DNA of 64,000 bases from Bacillus spongiae (GTDB lineage: Bacteria; Bacillota; Bacilli; Bacillales; Bacillaceae_K): the NCBI RefSeq assembly GCF_037120725.1, contig NZ_JBBAXC010000008.1, positions 124,001 to 188,000 on the forward strand, read 5' to 3'. The translations under genes were made by a program, and so were the position numbers. The notes below the pieces were generated by a model. The model had not been told where the DNA came from, did not search any database, and saw only the letters and a program-made list of their open reading frames with translations. Of this stretch, positions 1-9,473 are shown one piece after another. Positions within the stretch are counted from its first letter, which is position 1; each line of letters starts with the position of its first letter.

Positions 1-1
1 T

Positions 2-322
<321 letters not shown>

Positions 323-466
323 TAAAGCTGAATGTCAAAAAAGTTAATGTAGCTTTAATAAAGCGTAACTCTGTTTTAAACAGGTTGTAACAGTAGTGAA
401 ATGTAAGTAAGGTAATATAGAAATTAAGAAATTGACCCCCTTTAAGTTAATAAATCCCGTAGAAGG

Positions 467-493
467 CACAGGAGTTTCCTGTGTCTATTTTTT
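467..493 (+). terminator. Rho-independent terminator after trxB
   Basis: A 7-bp GC-containing stem (cacagga / tcctgtg, loop gtt) is followed at once by a T-rich run. It lies about 145 bases after the trxB stop and before the Nudix gene, so it most likely ends the trxB transcript. Confidence 0.75.
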
Positions 494-617
494 ATAAATA
501 TAGTTTGTTTAAATGGTGATAAGACGTGCGCGAACGGGCTTAATACATTGTGAGGGGGTTGCAAAAATAGTATAATAAAAAGAATGATAATGGCTGAATA
601 AGCTTTGAGGTGATATT

Positions 618-1076
618 TTGCAACGAGTTACGAATTGTTTATATCTTAAAGACGGTCAGGTCCTACTGTTAAAAAAGCCACGAAGAGGCTGGTGGGTTGC
701 ACCTGGTGGCAAGATGGAGCCAGGAGAATCTGTTAAAGATGCTGTAATTCGTGAATTTCGTGAAGAGACGGGTATTTACCTTCGCTCTCCCCAAATGAAA
801 GGGATTTTTACATTTATAATTAAAGAAGAAGGCCGGATTACATCCGAGTGGATGATGTTCACATTTTTTGCCGAAGAAGCAGATGGTGTTAACTTAAAGG
901 AATCAGAAGAAGGAAAAATTAGTTGGCATCCCCTCGAAAATATAAAGGAATTACCGATGGCAGAAGGGGACTATCACATATTAGATTATATGGTGCATGG
1001 ACAAGGCATCATTTATGGAACGTTTACGTATACACCTGATTTTGAATTATTATCCTATCGGTTAGATCCGAGCTAA
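618..1076 (+). CDS. yvcI: Nudix hydrolase, YvcI-like
   Basis: 152 residues from a TTG start with a good Shine-Dalgarno gaggtga 4-10 bases upstream. Nudix enzymes hydrolyse a nucleoside diphosphate linked to another moiety. The Nudix box is complete at about residues 31-53: [14 protein letters not shown] followed by [10 protein letters not shown], with the metal-binding REFREE glutamates. The N-terminus [18 protein letters not shown] is the typical first beta strands of MutT-like proteins. The gene sits directly before rapZ in the order of the B. subtilis yvcI-yvcJ-yvcK-yvcL-crh cluster. The substrate is not evident; YvcI-type proteins are often compared with 8-oxo-dGTP diphosphatases, but the sequence alone does not prove this. 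Confidence 0.9.
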   Translation: MQRVTNCLYLKDGQVLLLKKPRRGWWVAPGGKMEPGESVKDAVIREFREETGIYLRSPQMKGIFTFIIKEEGRITSEWMMFTFFAEEADGVNLKESEEGKISWHPLENIKELPMAEGDYHILDYMVHGQGIIYGTFTYTPDFELLSYRLDPS

Positions 1077-1092
1077 GAAAGGTAGGGGTGTC

Positions 1093-1986
1093 ATGAGTAC
1101 AGGATCAGTTAGTGATGTGCAATTAGTGATTATTACAGGAATGTCAGGAGCTGGAAAGACAGTAGCCATTCAGAGCTTTGAGGACTTAGGGTTCTTTTGT
1201 GTTGATAATCTTCCTCCAACCCTATTACCTAAGTTTCTGGAGTTAATGAAGGAATCCGGAGGAAAAATGGATAAAGTGGCACTTGTCATGGATTTGCGTG
1301 GAAGAGAATTCTTTGAACATTTATTCATCGCTTTAGATGATTTGGCAGAAACATCTTGGATTGCCCCTCAAATACTTTATTTAGACGCAGATAATGCTAC
1401 GCTTGTGAGACGGTATAAAGAAACGAGACGTACTCATCCACTCGCTCCTTCAGGATTACCTTTAGAAGGAATAAAGCAAGAACGTGATCTGTTAGAAGAG
1501 CTTAAAGGGCGTGCCCAAATTATCTACAATACAGGTGAGATGAAGCCTAAAGAGCTAAGAGGTAAAATTATAACAGAGTTCTCTGCTGAGCATCAATCCA
1601 CTTTTACCATCAATATCATGTCATTTGGTTTTAAACATGGTATCCCAATCGATGCAGATTTAGTGTTTGATGTTCGTTTTTTACCTAACCCATTCTATAT
1701 AGAAACGATGCGACCAAAAACCGGATTAGATGAAGAAGTGTCGAGCTATGTACTTAAATGGAATGAAACGAATAAATTTATTGAAAAAACAACGGATTTA
1801 CTTTCGTTTATGTTACCACATTATAAGCGGGAGGGGAAAAGCCAGTTAGTCGTGGCGATAGGCTGTACCGGTGGTCAGCATCGATCTGTGGCATTAGCGG
1901 AGTATTTCTCGAATTATTTTGTCAAAGATTACCCGACTAAAGTATTTCATCGAGATGTTAAAAAGAGAAAGGAAAAGAATGCATGA
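1093..1986 (+). CDS. rapZ: RNase adapter / nucleotide-binding protein RapZ (YvcJ)
   Basis: 297 residues, the usual family length. The P-loop GMSGAGKT is at residues 16-23, and the C-terminal domain carries the conserved [10 protein letters not shown] segment that marks the RapZ/YvcJ family. In enterobacteria RapZ guides RNase E to a small RNA. In Bacillus YvcJ binds and hydrolyses GTP/ATP and affects competence and c-di-AMP or cell-wall-linked traits. Start ATG follows aggtagggg. Its stop overlaps the yvcK start by 4 bases (ATGA), indicating translational coupling in the rapZ-yvcK-whiA-crh operon. Confidence 0.96.
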   Translation: MSTGSVSDVQLVIITGMSGAGKTVAIQSFEDLGFFCVDNLPPTLLPKFLELMKESGGKMDKVALVMDLRGREFFEHLFIALDDLAETSWIAPQILYLDADNATLVRRYKETRRTHPLAPSGLPLEGIKQERDLLEELKGRAQIIYNTGEMKPKELRGKIITEFSAEHQSTFTINIMSFGFKHGIPIDADLVFDVRFLPNPFYIETMRPKTGLDEEVSSYVLKWNETNKFIEKTTDLLSFMLPHYKREGKSQLVVAIGCTGGQHRSVALAEYFSNYFVKDYPTKVFHRDVKKRKEKNA

Positions 1987-2957
1987 TAGTGCCTGACCAA
2001 CGGAAAGTTGTCATCCTAGGAGGGGGGACGGGGCTCCCTGTATTACTAAGAGGGCTTAAAAAGTATCCAGTAGATATAACTGCCATCGTTACAGTGGCTG
2101 ATGATGGGGGAAGTTCTGGTCGGCTTCGGGATGAACTTGATATCCCACCACCAGGAGATGTCCGTAATGTTTTAGCAGCGCTGTCTGAAGTTGAGCCTTT
2201 AATCGAACAGCTGTTTCAGCATCGATTTAACACATCCAATGAGTTGATGGGACACTCACTAGGAAATTTAATGATTGCGGCATTGACCTCTATTTCCGGT
2301 GACTTTGTACATGCAATTCAAGAGATGAGTCGAGTTTTAAATGTTAGAGGAAAGGTTCTTCCTGCAGCTAACCAAAGTGTGGTGCTTCACGCTGAAATGG
2401 AGGATGGTACTATTGTATCTGGAGAATCAAAGATTCCATATTCCGGGAAGAAAATTAAAAAGGTCTTTCTAACTCCAAACAGTCTAGACCCTCTTCCAGA
2501 AACAATTACAGCAATTAAAGAAGCTGATTTAATCATAATAGGTCCAGGGAGCTTGTATACAAGCCTATTACCTAATCTCCTCGTACCACAGATTGGCGAG
2601 GAAGTAAGCAAAGCAAGTGCAAAGAAGCTTTATATATGTAACATTATGACACAAGCTGGAGAAACGCTTGATTTTACAGCGAGTGATCATGTAAAAGCGA
2701 TTTATGACCACATGAAGTCTAGCTTTCTTGATATAATATTAGTAAACAATGAAGAAGTCCCTCAGGCTGTTCAGGAAAAATATAAAGAAGAGTTAGCTAA
2801 GCCAGTTGTGTTTGATATTGAACAATTAGTAGAGCTCGGTCTTGACGTGTTAAGTGAAAGCATCCTTTCATTTGAAGGAGAACATACCATTCGTCATAAT
2901 ACAGACGAAGTGGCAAAAATAATTTATTCATTATTAGAAGACGAGAAGCATAATTAA
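1983..2957 (+). CDS. yvcK: Gluconeogenesis/cell-shape factor YvcK (CofD-like)
   Basis: 324 residues. The N-terminal nucleotide-binding motif [14 protein letters not shown] and the segment [15 protein letters not shown] identify the YvcK/CofD-like family, which binds UDP-sugars. In B. subtilis YvcK is required for growth on gluconeogenic carbon sources and for localisation of a penicillin-binding protein; it is cytoplasmic with a helical pattern. The start ATG overlaps the rapZ stop by four bases, and whiA follows after a 56-base gap. Confidence 0.96.
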   Translation: MIVPDQRKVVILGGGTGLPVLLRGLKKYPVDITAIVTVADDGGSSGRLRDELDIPPPGDVRNVLAALSEVEPLIEQLFQHRFNTSNELMGHSLGNLMIAALTSISGDFVHAIQEMSRVLNVRGKVLPAANQSVVLHAEMEDGTIVSGESKIPYSGKKIKKVFLTPNSLDPLPETITAIKEADLIIIGPGSLYTSLLPNLLVPQIGEEVSKASAKKLYICNIMTQAGETLDFTASDHVKAIYDHMKSSFLDIILVNNEEVPQAVQEKYKEELAKPVVFDIEQLVELGLDVLSESILSFEGEHTIRHNTDEVAKIIYSLLEDEKHN

Positions 2958-3013
2958 TAATAATTCTTTGTTAGAATGACGTTATGCAACCGTTTGTCCA
3001 GGGGGTGTAGGGT

Positions 3014-3997
3014 ATGTCGTTTGCATCCGAAACGAAAAAAGAACTAACGAATTTAGAAGTGAAAGATTGCTGTGCAAAAGCGGAATTGTCCGCGCTCATT
3101 CGAATGAATGGCTCCCTATCCTTCTCCAATCGTACATTAATTGTAAATATTCAAACAGAGAATGCGGCGATTGCTAGAAGAATATATACGTTAATTAAGA
3201 AGATATATGATCTTCCAGTTGAGCTACTCGTTCGAAAAAAAATGAGGCTAAAAAAGAATAATGTATACATCGTTCGGTTAAACGAAGGAGCAAAACAAAT
3301 TTTAGAAGATTTAATGATTTTGAAAGAAGGATTTTCCTTTGTTTATAATATCTCGAATGAACTTGTTAAGAAGAAATGTTGTAAACGTAGCTACTTAAGA
3401 GGGGCATTTCTTGCTGGGGGTTCTGTTAATAATCCGGAAACTTCTTCATATCATTTAGAGATTTTTTCTCTTTATGAAGAACATAACCAAGCACTTTCAA
3501 GCTTAATGAATGATTTCGGTCTGAATAGTAAAACATTAGAGCGGAAGAAAGGGTTCATTACCTATTTAAAAGAGGCAGAAAAGATTACCGAATTATTAAA
3601 TATCATTGGGGCACATAATGCACTTATGCGATTTGAAGACGTTAGAATTGTACGTGATATGAGAAATTCCGTTAACCGCCTTGTTAATTGTGAAACAGCC
3701 AACTTAAATAAAACAATTGGAGCTGCATTGCGGCAAGTTGAAAATATACGCTATATTGAAGAAACAGTTGGTCTTAACGTTTTACAAGATAAGCTTAGGG
3801 AAATCGCCGAACTTCGTGTAGCGTACCAAGACGTAACATTAAAAGAGCTAGGTGAAATGGTATCAGGTGGAGCGGTAAGTAAATCAGGTGTGAATCATCG
3901 TTTACGTAAAATTGATCAAATTGCTGAAAAATTGCGTGCTGGTGAATCAGTGTCACTAAAAAATGAAATGAAAAAGGGGAGAAGGGTACATGGTTGA
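3014..3997 (+). CDS. whiA: DNA-binding protein WhiA
   Basis: 327 residues. The N-terminal part, including [10 protein letters not shown] and [10 protein letters not shown], is the LAGLIDADG-like fold typical of WhiA; the C-terminal part (about 220-310) is the HTH domain with [18 protein letters not shown]. WhiA is a sporulation regulator in Streptomyces; in Bacillus it binds DNA and affects cell division and chromosome segregation. Start ATG follows agggggtgtaggg. Its last 8 bases overlap the start of crh. Confidence 0.96.
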   Translation: MSFASETKKELTNLEVKDCCAKAELSALIRMNGSLSFSNRTLIVNIQTENAAIARRIYTLIKKIYDLPVELLVRKKMRLKKNNVYIVRLNEGAKQILEDLMILKEGFSFVYNISNELVKKKCCKRSYLRGAFLAGGSVNNPETSSYHLEIFSLYEEHNQALSSLMNDFGLNSKTLERKKGFITYLKEAEKITELLNIIGAHNALMRFEDVRIVRDMRNSVNRLVNCETANLNKTIGAALRQVENIRYIEETVGLNVLQDKLREIAELRVAYQDVTLKELGEMVSGGAVSKSGVNHRLRKIDQIAEKLRAGESVSLKNEMKKGRRVHG

Positions 3998-4247
3998 AAA
4001 AAAAGTAGAAGTAAAGCTTAAAACAGGTTTACAAGCAAGACCTGCTGCACTATTTGTTCAGGAAGCAAATCGTTTTTCTTCAGAAGTCTTTCTTGAGAAA
4101 AATGGGAAGAAAGTGAATGCGAAAAGTATTATGGGCTTGATGAGCTTAGCGGTTAACTCAGGTGCTATTGTAACCCTTATTGCTGAAGGTAATGATGAAA
4201 ATGAAGTAATTGAAGCATTGGTTGAATTTGTATCAAATGAAGGTTAA
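3990..4247 (+). CDS. crh: Catabolite repression HPr-like protein Crh
   Basis: 85 residues, the family length. HPr fold with the regulatory serine conserved: Ser46 in [11 protein letters not shown]. The PTS phosphorylation site is lost: position 15, which is His in true HPr, is Gln ([10 protein letters not shown]). That Q15/S46 pair is diagnostic of Crh, which after Ser46 phosphorylation by HPr kinase acts as a CcpA corepressor but cannot carry phosphate in the PTS. It overlaps whiA by 8 bases and ends the operon at a strong terminator. Confidence 0.97.
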   Translation: MVEKKVEVKLKTGLQARPAALFVQEANRFSSEVFLEKNGKKVNAKSIMGLMSLAVNSGAIVTLIAEGNDENEVIEALVEFVSNEG

Positions 4248-4255
4248 TATCTTAG

Positions 4256-4294
4256 AGAAAAACTCACATACCTGCTAAGTATGTGAGTTTTTCT
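4256..4294 (+). terminator. Terminator of the rapZ-crh operon
   Basis: A 16-bp perfect inverted repeat (arms 4256-4271 and 4279-4294, loop of 7) with A-rich left and T-rich right ends. It begins 9 bases after the crh stop and could work in both directions. Confidence 0.9.
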
Positions 4295-4307
4295 TAGTAA
4301 TCAACCT

Positions 4308-4343
4308 AAAAAAAGAGTACCCACTTAGTGAAAGTGAATACTC
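4308..4343 (-). terminator. Terminator of clpP
   Basis: On the minus strand an 11-bp stem (two G-U pairs, arms 4333-4343 and 4315-4325) is followed by seven U from the A-run at 4308-4314. It lies 16 bases after the clpP stop and forms a back-to-back pair with the crh terminator. Confidence 0.85.
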
Positions 4344-4359
4344 CGTTTAATGGATCCAT

Positions 4360-4953
4360 TTATTTCTGTTCTTCGTGTCTAGTCATGATTTTGTCAATTA
4401 AACCATATTCTAGTGCGCGCTCAGCTGTCATGAAATTATCACGGTCTGTATCTCGGCTAATTACCTCAATATCTTGACCAGTACGTTCTGCTAAAATAGA
4501 ATTTAGTTTTTCACGTAGGAAAAGAATGCGTTTTGCAGCAATTTCAATTTCAGTCGCTTGACCTTGAGCACCACCTAATGGTTGGTGAATCATGACTTCA
4601 CTGTTTGGAAGTGCGTAGCGATGTCCTTTTTCACCCGCAGCAAGTAAAAATGCGCCCATAGAAGCAGCCATCCCAATGCAGATGGTTTGTACTTTTGGCT
4701 TAATAAATTGCATAGTGTCATAAATCGCCATACCTGCTGTAATGCTTCCACCAGGAGAGTTGATGTAAATGGAAATGTCTTTTTCTGGATTTTCAGCTTC
4801 AAGGAACAATAGCTGAGAGACGATGGAGTTGGCAACATTGTCATCAATGGCACTACCCAACATAATAATACGGTCTTTTAATAAGCGTGAATAAATATCA
4901 TAAGCACGCTCACCACGGTTTGTTTGTTCAATAACTGTAGGAATTAAGTTCAT
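4360..4953 (-). CDS. clpP: ATP-dependent Clp protease proteolytic subunit ClpP
   Basis: 197 residues, the family length. The serine protease triad is in place: Ser98 in GMAASMGA, His123 in MIHQPLGG, Asp172 in DTDRDNF. ClpP forms the tetradecameric chamber that degrades substrates fed by ClpC, ClpE and ClpX and handles heat-damaged proteins. The gene is monocistronic with its own terminator. Upstream is a consensus vegetative promoter overlapped by a CtsR operator, so heat and protein stress control is expected. It lies beside tRNA-Arg as in B. subtilis. Confidence 0.98.
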   Translation of the reverse strand: MNLIPTVIEQTNRGERAYDIYSRLLKDRIIMLGSAIDDNVANSIVSQLLFLEAENPEKDISIYINSPGGSITAGMAIYDTMQFIKPKVQTICIGMAASMGAFLLAAGEKGHRYALPNSEVMIHQPLGGAQGQATEIEIAAKRILFLREKLNSILAERTGQDIEVISRDTDRDNFMTAERALEYGLIDKIMTRHEEQK

Positions 4954-5014
4954 TCTTACTTCCTCCTTTTAATGTATTACAGGATTTCCTGTATAATTTT
5001 GTTTATGTAATGTA

Positions 5015-5044
5015 ATCATACACCGATGGTCAATAAAGGTCAAA
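5015..5044 (-). promoter_or_regulatory. clpP promoter with CtsR operator
   Basis: On the minus strand, TTGACC at -35 (5038-5043) and TATGAT at -10 (5015-5020) are 17 bases apart. On the plus strand the bases 5028-5044 read GGTCAAT-AAA-GGTCAAA, matching the CtsR heptad repeat RGTCAAA-NAN-RGTCAAA with one mismatch. The operator covers the -35 box and most of the spacer, so bound CtsR would block RNA polymerase. Confidence 0.92.
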
Positions 5045-5194
5045 CGTAATGTACTGAGTTATGTAAATCTATCCAAACGAGATACACGTTACCTTTTCCA
5101 TCTTACCCACTTCACCTTCTTTTAAAACAAATAAAAGCTATTGCGTAATTACGATCTGTCATTTATAATATATTGTCGTACCATATTATTATAT

Positions 5195-5266
5195 GCCCTC
5201 GTAGTGTAATGGATAACACGTAAGATTCCGGTTCTTGAAATAGGGGTTCGATTCCCTTCGAGGGCG
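5195..5266 (+). tRNA. trnQ-Arg: tRNA-Arg(CCG)
   Basis: A 72-base cloverleaf: acceptor arms GCCCTCG and CGAGGGC, a D-arm with AATGG, anticodon loop TTCCGGT giving anticodon CCG, and a T-arm with GGTTCGATTCC. CCA is not encoded. The position next to clpP matches trnQ-Arg of B. subtilis. It is the integration site of the decayed element that follows: from its seventh base on the tRNA is duplicated at 10628-10697. A terminator hairpin follows. Confidence 0.95.
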
Positions 5267-5270
5267 TACT
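5201..5270 (+). repeat. Left attachment site copy (attL) within tRNA-Arg
   Basis: Seventy bases from the end of the acceptor stem to four bases beyond the tRNA are identical to 10628-10697 in direct orientation. This is the layout left by site-specific integration into a tRNA 3' part, here the copy that keeps the tRNA whole. Confidence 0.9.
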
Positions 5271-5383
5271 CAAAAAACGTTATATTAAAAGCTCATACGC
5301 TATTGTTGCGTATGAGCTTTTTTGTTTTTTTAGGTGAACAACTTGAAGAAATTTAACGAATGATAAAATTAACGAATGATACT
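5267..5383 (+). terminator. tRNA-Arg terminator and short flank
   Basis: At 5287-5321 a 14-bp stem (aaaagctcatacgc / gcgtatgagctttt) with loop tattgtt is followed by T-rich bases to 5331. It ends the tRNA transcript. A related hairpin with the same loop type follows the second tRNA copy at 10715-10756. Confidence 0.85.
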
Positions 5384-5500
5384 ATGAATCGTTATATCGA
5401 TATGAATGACAGCAGACTACTGAAGGTGGCGAATGTACTGGACGGGAAGGTTTTGTTTCAACCGCAGTCGTTAACGGAGTTTTATTTGTTCGTGGAATGA
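5384..5500 (+). CDS. Small hypothetical protein of the element
   Basis: A 38-residue frame starting MNRYIDMNDSRLLK. I do not recognise it. A similar start, MDRYIDLYSRG, is found in the small frame at 6022-6153, and the DNA downstream of both is also related (gaataaaggtgcgaataggg versus gaattaaagtgagaataggg), so the two may be old duplicates. No strong ribosome binding site is seen, and it may be a fragment. Confidence 0.3.
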   Translation: MNRYIDMNDSRLLKVANVLDGKVLFQPQSLTEFYLFVE

Positions 5501-5604
5501 AGAATAGCCGAAAAATGTCGCCAATAGTAGCGGAATAAAGGTGCGAATAGGGCGAATGAACTTTGTTGTTTTCGTAGGTATAAATTTTTAAAGAATAACA
5601 CGAA

Positions 5605-5946
5605 ATGTACCACGTAACTAAGTACCTGTTTTACGAAATAAACGGTATAGGTGACAGTAGTATGAAGCGAAGAAATGAAATTAAGAATGTTAAGGCAAAA
5701 CGAACTCTACAAGAATTAATTCCGGAAGAACCTAACAACACTTCCAACTTTGATGAAGTGGTAGAAGGATTTTTTAGGCATTGCCGTATACGTGGTTTAT
5801 CGACTTACACTGTTAAGTATTACGATAAGGATTAAAAACAAATTAAAAAGATTTTCCTGGAGTTAGATATATCTCTTAAAGATATGAGGCATATTAAAAC
5901 GCCACATATTGAGCAATTAATTGAACACCAGCAAAGGAACGGCTGA
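5605..5946 (+). pseudogene. Tyrosine integrase, N-terminal remnant
   Basis: An open frame of 76 codons (5605-5832) ends at TAA 5833-5835 but continues in the same frame to TGA 5944-5946 with sensible protein (KQIKKIFLELDISLKDMRH). The joined product looks like the SAM-like N-terminal domain of phage-type tyrosine recombinases: FDEVVEGFFRHCRIRGLS followed by TYTVKYYDKD. The catalytic C-terminal domain with R-H-R-Y is missing. Its position directly after the tRNA attachment site is where the integrase of such an element is expected. Family placement is moderate because only the variable N-domain survives. Confidence 0.7.
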
Positions 5947-6021
5947 GCCCGACGTGTATTGCTTGTTTCGACGCACTCCGTTCCTTATCGAAGTACAAAA
6001 AGCATCTACTCGGAAAAGCAG

Positions 6022-6153
6022 ATGCGGGAAAAGATGGATCGTTATATCGATTTATATAGCCGTGGTGTTCTTGGCGTATCGGTGCCACACGTGCTGATAA
6101 TCGCTGAGAAACGGTATGGATTAGACGGTGAATATCCGTTTCGATTGTTTTAA
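6022..6153 (+). CDS. Small hypothetical protein of the element
   Basis: 43 residues starting MREKMDRYIDLYSRG and ending GEYPFRLF, preceded by a weak purine-rich site. I do not recognise the family. It shares a start motif with the frame at 5384-5500. It could be a fragment of a larger gene. Confidence 0.35.
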   Translation: MREKMDRYIDLYSRGVLGVSVPHVLIIAEKRYGLDGEYPFRLF

Positions 6154-6228
6154 GCGCAGTCGAGTAGTGGTGGAATTAAAGTGAGAATAGGGTGAGGGGC
6201 GCGTCGAGTTGACACACCTACTGTTCGT

Positions 6229-7140
6229 TTAGGTACACAGTCCAGGCGGAGAGCTATTTCCGCATTTGTTGCCGTCGAATGTATTAGCAGTATCAGCAGG
6301 TGGAATGGCTTCGATGTCAAATTCGAAGTTATTTTTCGCTTCGTTGAAACGAATGGTGTTGTCAGCTGCGCTATCTTCAATTAAAATACCTGCGTCAGTG
6401 ACATCAGTACCGTTGTTTCGAGCGATGTTAGAGTCGATGGCGTTTACAAAAGCCCCATCTTCAATTTCAATTCCACTTCCACTGTTATTGCAAGTTAAAT
6501 TCTTAATAATGTTATTATTACCATCACCAGCCCCAACTAGAATTCCTCGTGCATTATTTTTATTTGATATGTTTCCGATAATTGTATTAAATGAATCATT
6601 AATTAATAAACCATCATCTATGTTTTCCTTAGCTGTACTTAATAGAAGCTTATTATTCACATTAGAAAATGAATAACCAGTACCGTCATTTACATTACTT
6701 TCACATTTTAATATACAATTGTTTTGCCCAGGAGAGATATTAAATCCATCATCTCTATTCATCAAGATAGAACACTCAATAATTAAATTGTTGTCTCCAA
6801 TTAACTGTATACCACTACCTATATTAAGTTTTGACTCAATATTCTTTAAAACATTGAAATTAGTATTGATTCGAACTCCCTCATCTGGAAACCCTTGGAT
6901 AGTGAAATCTTGTAATGTAATTCTGTCAGAAATTACAACCACACCGTCATCACTTCCCTGCGCTGGAGCACCTTCAATAATCGTCCGACCAATGCCACAA
7001 CCGAAAATTTTTAAATTGTCGACATCTACTTCAAACCCGTCAAACTTCCCAGCTAAAATCTTTATACTATCCCCCGAACTTGAAGCATCAATTGCAGCCT
7101 GCACCGTTAGAAAATCCGTTGGTACAAGTCGTAATACCAT
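6229..7140 (-). CDS. Right-handed parallel beta-helix repeat protein
   Basis: 303 residues, no signal peptide. The N-terminus VPTDFLTVQAAIDASSSGD is the usual entry of pectate-lyase-like beta-helix proteins. It is followed by about ten coils rich in Asn, Gly and Ile (for example NNIIKNLTCNNSGSGIEIED and AADNTIRFNEAKNN), the NosD/CASH-type repeat. The end has two Cys residues (KCGNSSPPGLCT). Such proteins in Bacillus are of unclear role; catalytic residues of polysaccharide lyases are not evident, so binding or a structural role is as likely. It is the largest intact gene in the decayed element. A broken homologue lies at 63154-63540. Confidence 0.75.
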   Translation of the reverse strand: MVLRLVPTDFLTVQAAIDASSSGDSIKILAGKFDGFEVDVDNLKIFGCGIGRTIIEGAPAQGSDDGVVVISDRITLQDFTIQGFPDEGVRINTNFNVLKNIESKLNIGSGIQLIGDNNLIIECSILMNRDDGFNISPGQNNCILKCESNVNDGTGYSFSNVNNKLLLSTAKENIDDGLLINDSFNTIIGNISNKNNARGILVGAGDGNNNIIKNLTCNNSGSGIEIEDGAFVNAIDSNIARNNGTDVTDAGILIEDSAADNTIRFNEAKNNFEFDIEAIPPADTANTFDGNKCGNSSPPGLCT

Positions 7141-7621
7141 ATCGTATACCTCCCTTCACAATTAGCGTTACTAGAGTATATGAAAAGAGCGCTAAAACGG
7201 CTTGTACTATGCGGATAAATGTACGTTTAACTATTGATGTTGATTCGTTTCTTGTAGGCTAGTATGGCAGCAATTATTGGATCGGAGAGTTTATAGGTGA
7301 CAGGTGAAGTGACAAATTAGTGGATTTGCGGTGAAGTAGTTGAAAAAGACGATTCCATCAGTCGTTTTCGCTTTCTTCAACCTGCATTTTACCCTAATAT
7401 GTTGTTATACGTAATGATGGGGAAAAATTTAGATACGTAGTGAAGTGAAGTTTACATAGCGGTTCTAACAAAGTTATCGAAATGGAATACTTCCTCCTCT
7501 TAGTCACTACGATAGTTAATTTGACATTAATTTCCAATTTTCTGCCGATAGAGTCCAAGCTAAACTAGTTTATCTATCATATACTCTAGTATAGCTATAG
7601 CTGAGAAAGAAGGTGACGACT
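7141..7621. other. Gap without recognisable gene
   Basis: 481 bases between the beta-helix gene and the small frame at 7622. It must hold the promoters of both. No long frame, RNA or repeat was recognised. Confidence 0.4.
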
Positions 7622-7774
7622 ATGAAAACACTTACCTTGATGGCAACATGCTGTATGTTGATGATGATGGTGATGTTAATTCAAGCTGGTGGTACTGGAG
7701 TTTCGACACTAAATCAATCTTTTATAATACCAGAGAGTGAGCCTAATACCTTGCAGTTATTTCAACTAGCTTAG
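7622..7774 (+). CDS. Small hydrophobic hypothetical peptide
   Basis: 50 residues from ATG with Shine-Dalgarno aaggtga 7 bases upstream. The N-terminus is hydrophobic and methionine-rich (LMATCCMLMMMVMLI), which could be a membrane segment or a signal sequence, followed by a polar tail. Family not recognised. A terminator lies about 115 bases downstream. Confidence 0.45.
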   Translation: MKTLTLMATCCMLMMMVMLIQAGGTGVSTLNQSFIIPESEPNTLQLFQLA

Positions 7775-7889
7775 TGTCCTTGTACTAAATATTCGAATTC
7801 CTTAACGGAAGGTTAGCGAAATAACTAACGGTTAAATATAAGACAAAAAGGAAGGCGATAAAATGAAAACGCATGGCACCACTGACGAG

Positions 7890-7914
7890 CACCGTTACTT
7901 TAACGGTGTTTTTT
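7890..7914 (+). terminator. Terminator hairpin
   Basis: An 8-bp stem caccgtta / taacggtg with loop ctt and a run of six T. It probably ends the transcript of the small gene at 7622. The rest of 7775-8134 shows no gene. Confidence 0.75.
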
Positions 7915-8134
7915 CTATTGTAGATGAAATGTTGGCGATACCCCGGTGTCAATGTAATAGCCATTTCAGCCCGTCTTATCGCCAAACATTAGTGGGTTAA
8001 GTCCGATGCCGTCGCCCCCGAATCAGTTACAAATCGAATATTCATACGAAATCACCTTCTCATAGCCACTACAGAAGTAATTCCACATACATTTCAAATT
8101 TATTTCGAATGAGCGAGGAGGAAATTAACAGGAA

Positions 8135-8479
8135 TTACAATTCGACGAAGTCTTCGTTATAAAAAGTATTACCTACAGAACAATTATCTCTATCGCGGAA
8201 GTAAAGGTTTATAATCAACTGCTTGTCCGGGTCGATTTCAAATAGTACTTCAAAGTGACGGGTAGCATCGGAATCAAACGTCGCACGAGTTTCTGGTTCG
8301 ATGGTGATTTTTTCTTTTTTAATTAATCTCGGCTCCGTTGCATCTTCCCAATCGTAAGCAAATGCAGTTATTTTAATCGTTTGGTCGCTTCGGTTTAAAA
8401 TTTCAGCATGGCTATTATCTGTACCTACTTCTCGATACAAAACGCCCGTTGTTCTTACTTTCTTCTTTTTATGACTCAT
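8135..8479 (-). CDS. Hypothetical protein, beta-sandwich-like
   Basis: 114 residues with a lysine-rich start (MSHKKKKVRTTG). The sequence alternates hydrophobic and polar residues (EILNRSDQTIKITAFAYDWED and KQLIINLYFRDRDN), suggesting an all-beta fold. No signal peptide or membrane segment. A good ribosome binding site (aaaggtgg on the minus strand) precedes the ATG. I do not recognise the family. It lies in the element and is intact while its neighbours are broken, which argues that it is functional. Confidence 0.6.
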   Translation of the reverse strand: MSHKKKKVRTTGVLYREVGTDNSHAEILNRSDQTIKITAFAYDWEDATEPRLIKKEKITIEPETRATFDSDATRHFEVLFEIDPDKQLIINLYFRDRDNCSVGNTFYNEDFVEL

Positions 8480-8654
8480 TTAAACACCACCTTTCATATT
8501 TAGATATATTATCGTATGACAAATAAAGCGTTTACGTGTCCTTCACACTCTTAATTTATCGGAGGTTTTGCGAAATGACTAACGAGTTTTTCTAGTGTTA
8601 CTCAATTAAAATGCAAGCGTATTTACAGTCGCAGGACAGCGTTACACATGCGCA

Positions 8655-8753
8655 GGGCTCAACGAAAAAACAATGCGAAAGTTTTGGCAATACAAACGCA
8701 CCGACGAATTACATCGATTGTTAAGCGAGTGGCGTAATAACAAGCCTGTTTAG
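8655..8753 (+). pseudogene. Remnant of small phage-type gene
   Basis: A 32-codon stretch reads GLNEKTMRKFWQYKRTDELH and ends at a TAG; it has no start and its upstream part is in another frame. The composition looks like the recognition part of a small helix-turn-helix protein, but this is a guess. It is evidence of decay rather than a gene. Confidence 0.4.
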
Positions 8754-8801
8754 ATGCTTACGTTAAATTCAATTCTTATAAGCGGAAGGAAGGAATTGTA
8801 T

Positions 8802-9047
8802 ATGAGCTAGAAATTAACGGACGATCAGCGAGAGTACATTCGTCAGAAAGAAACTGCGCTTAAAGGGAAGTATTCGCCAGTACCGCATTATATCTATCGG
8901 GATTTACTACCGGAGCTGAAGGAGAAGTACGACGGTCAAACGGCTCGTGATTGACTAACCTTGTACATGTACGTTCATGCCTATAGGAATGGCAAAGCGA
9001 GGGCGATGCGTACTTGGGCGTTTCCCACCTCGTTTTCTTTTATGTAA
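8802..9047 (+). pseudogene. Broken replication/organiser-type gene remnant
   Basis: Starting at ATG 8802 after aaggaagg, the frame meets TAG at codon 3, then runs open (TDDQREYIRQKETALKGKYS), meets TGA at 8952-8954 exactly where Trp is expected, and goes on as LTLYMYVHAYRNGKARAM and TWAFPT to a TAA at 9045. Two in-frame stops in otherwise coherent sequence mark a pseudogene. The pattern resembles the N-terminal part of replication-initiation or replisome-organiser proteins of Bacillus plasmids and phages; that assignment is from memory of the pattern and is tentative. Confidence 0.5.
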
Positions 9048-9083
9048 AAAATACAATGGTAAATGAAGAAAGGGGTAATACAT

Positions 9084-9332
9084 ATGAATGCGCTTAAAGA
9101 CTTTTATAGGAAAAATTTTAACAGAATTTTTGATGTTTGGAGTATTTTAACGCTAGTGGCATATATATTTTATTTTTCCAGACTAGATTACGGAGATTAC
9201 GCTCATTGGACGAATGTTGTTTCGGTATGCCTTGCAATTGGGTGGCTTATCATAGTAGGTATTGCATATTATTTGAGGTTTACAGATTATCGAATTATAA
9301 AGAAGAGAGTAAAGAAGAGAATAGAATCATAG
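9084..9332 (+). CDS. Small two-pass membrane protein
   Basis: 82 residues from ATG 9084, chosen because agaaagggg lies 8 bases upstream; an earlier ATG at 9063 would place this site inside the gene. Two hydrophobic segments (about residues 16-33 and 43-63) and a basic tail (IIKKRVKKRIES) suggest an inner-membrane protein with the tail inside. Family not recognised. A terminator follows directly. Confidence 0.55.
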   Translation: MNALKDFYRKNFNRIFDVWSILTLVAYIFYFSRLDYGDYAHWTNVVSVCLAIGWLIIVGIAYYLRFTDYRIIKKRVKKRIES

Positions 9333-9337
9333 ATTTC

Positions 9338-9366
9338 AAGCATCCTTTAAAGGGTGCTTTTTCTTA
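9338..9366 (+). terminator. Terminator after the small membrane protein
   Basis: Stem aagcatcctt / aagggtgctt with a short loop and a T-rich tail, starting 6 bases after the stop. Confidence 0.8.
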
Positions 9367-9473
9367 TTAAAAGTATCGTAACTTAAAAGCATTAACACCG
9401 TTATCACTACTCGCTAAAATAAAGATATAAAGACGTGTCCTATCTTAGTGTCATAAATATATGCGAGTACGTG

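Noticed and set aside
6266-7165. Two long plus-strand frames opposite the beta-helix gene
   Set aside because: They mirror the Asn-rich coding strand; the minus-strand frame has the recognisable beta-helix repeat.
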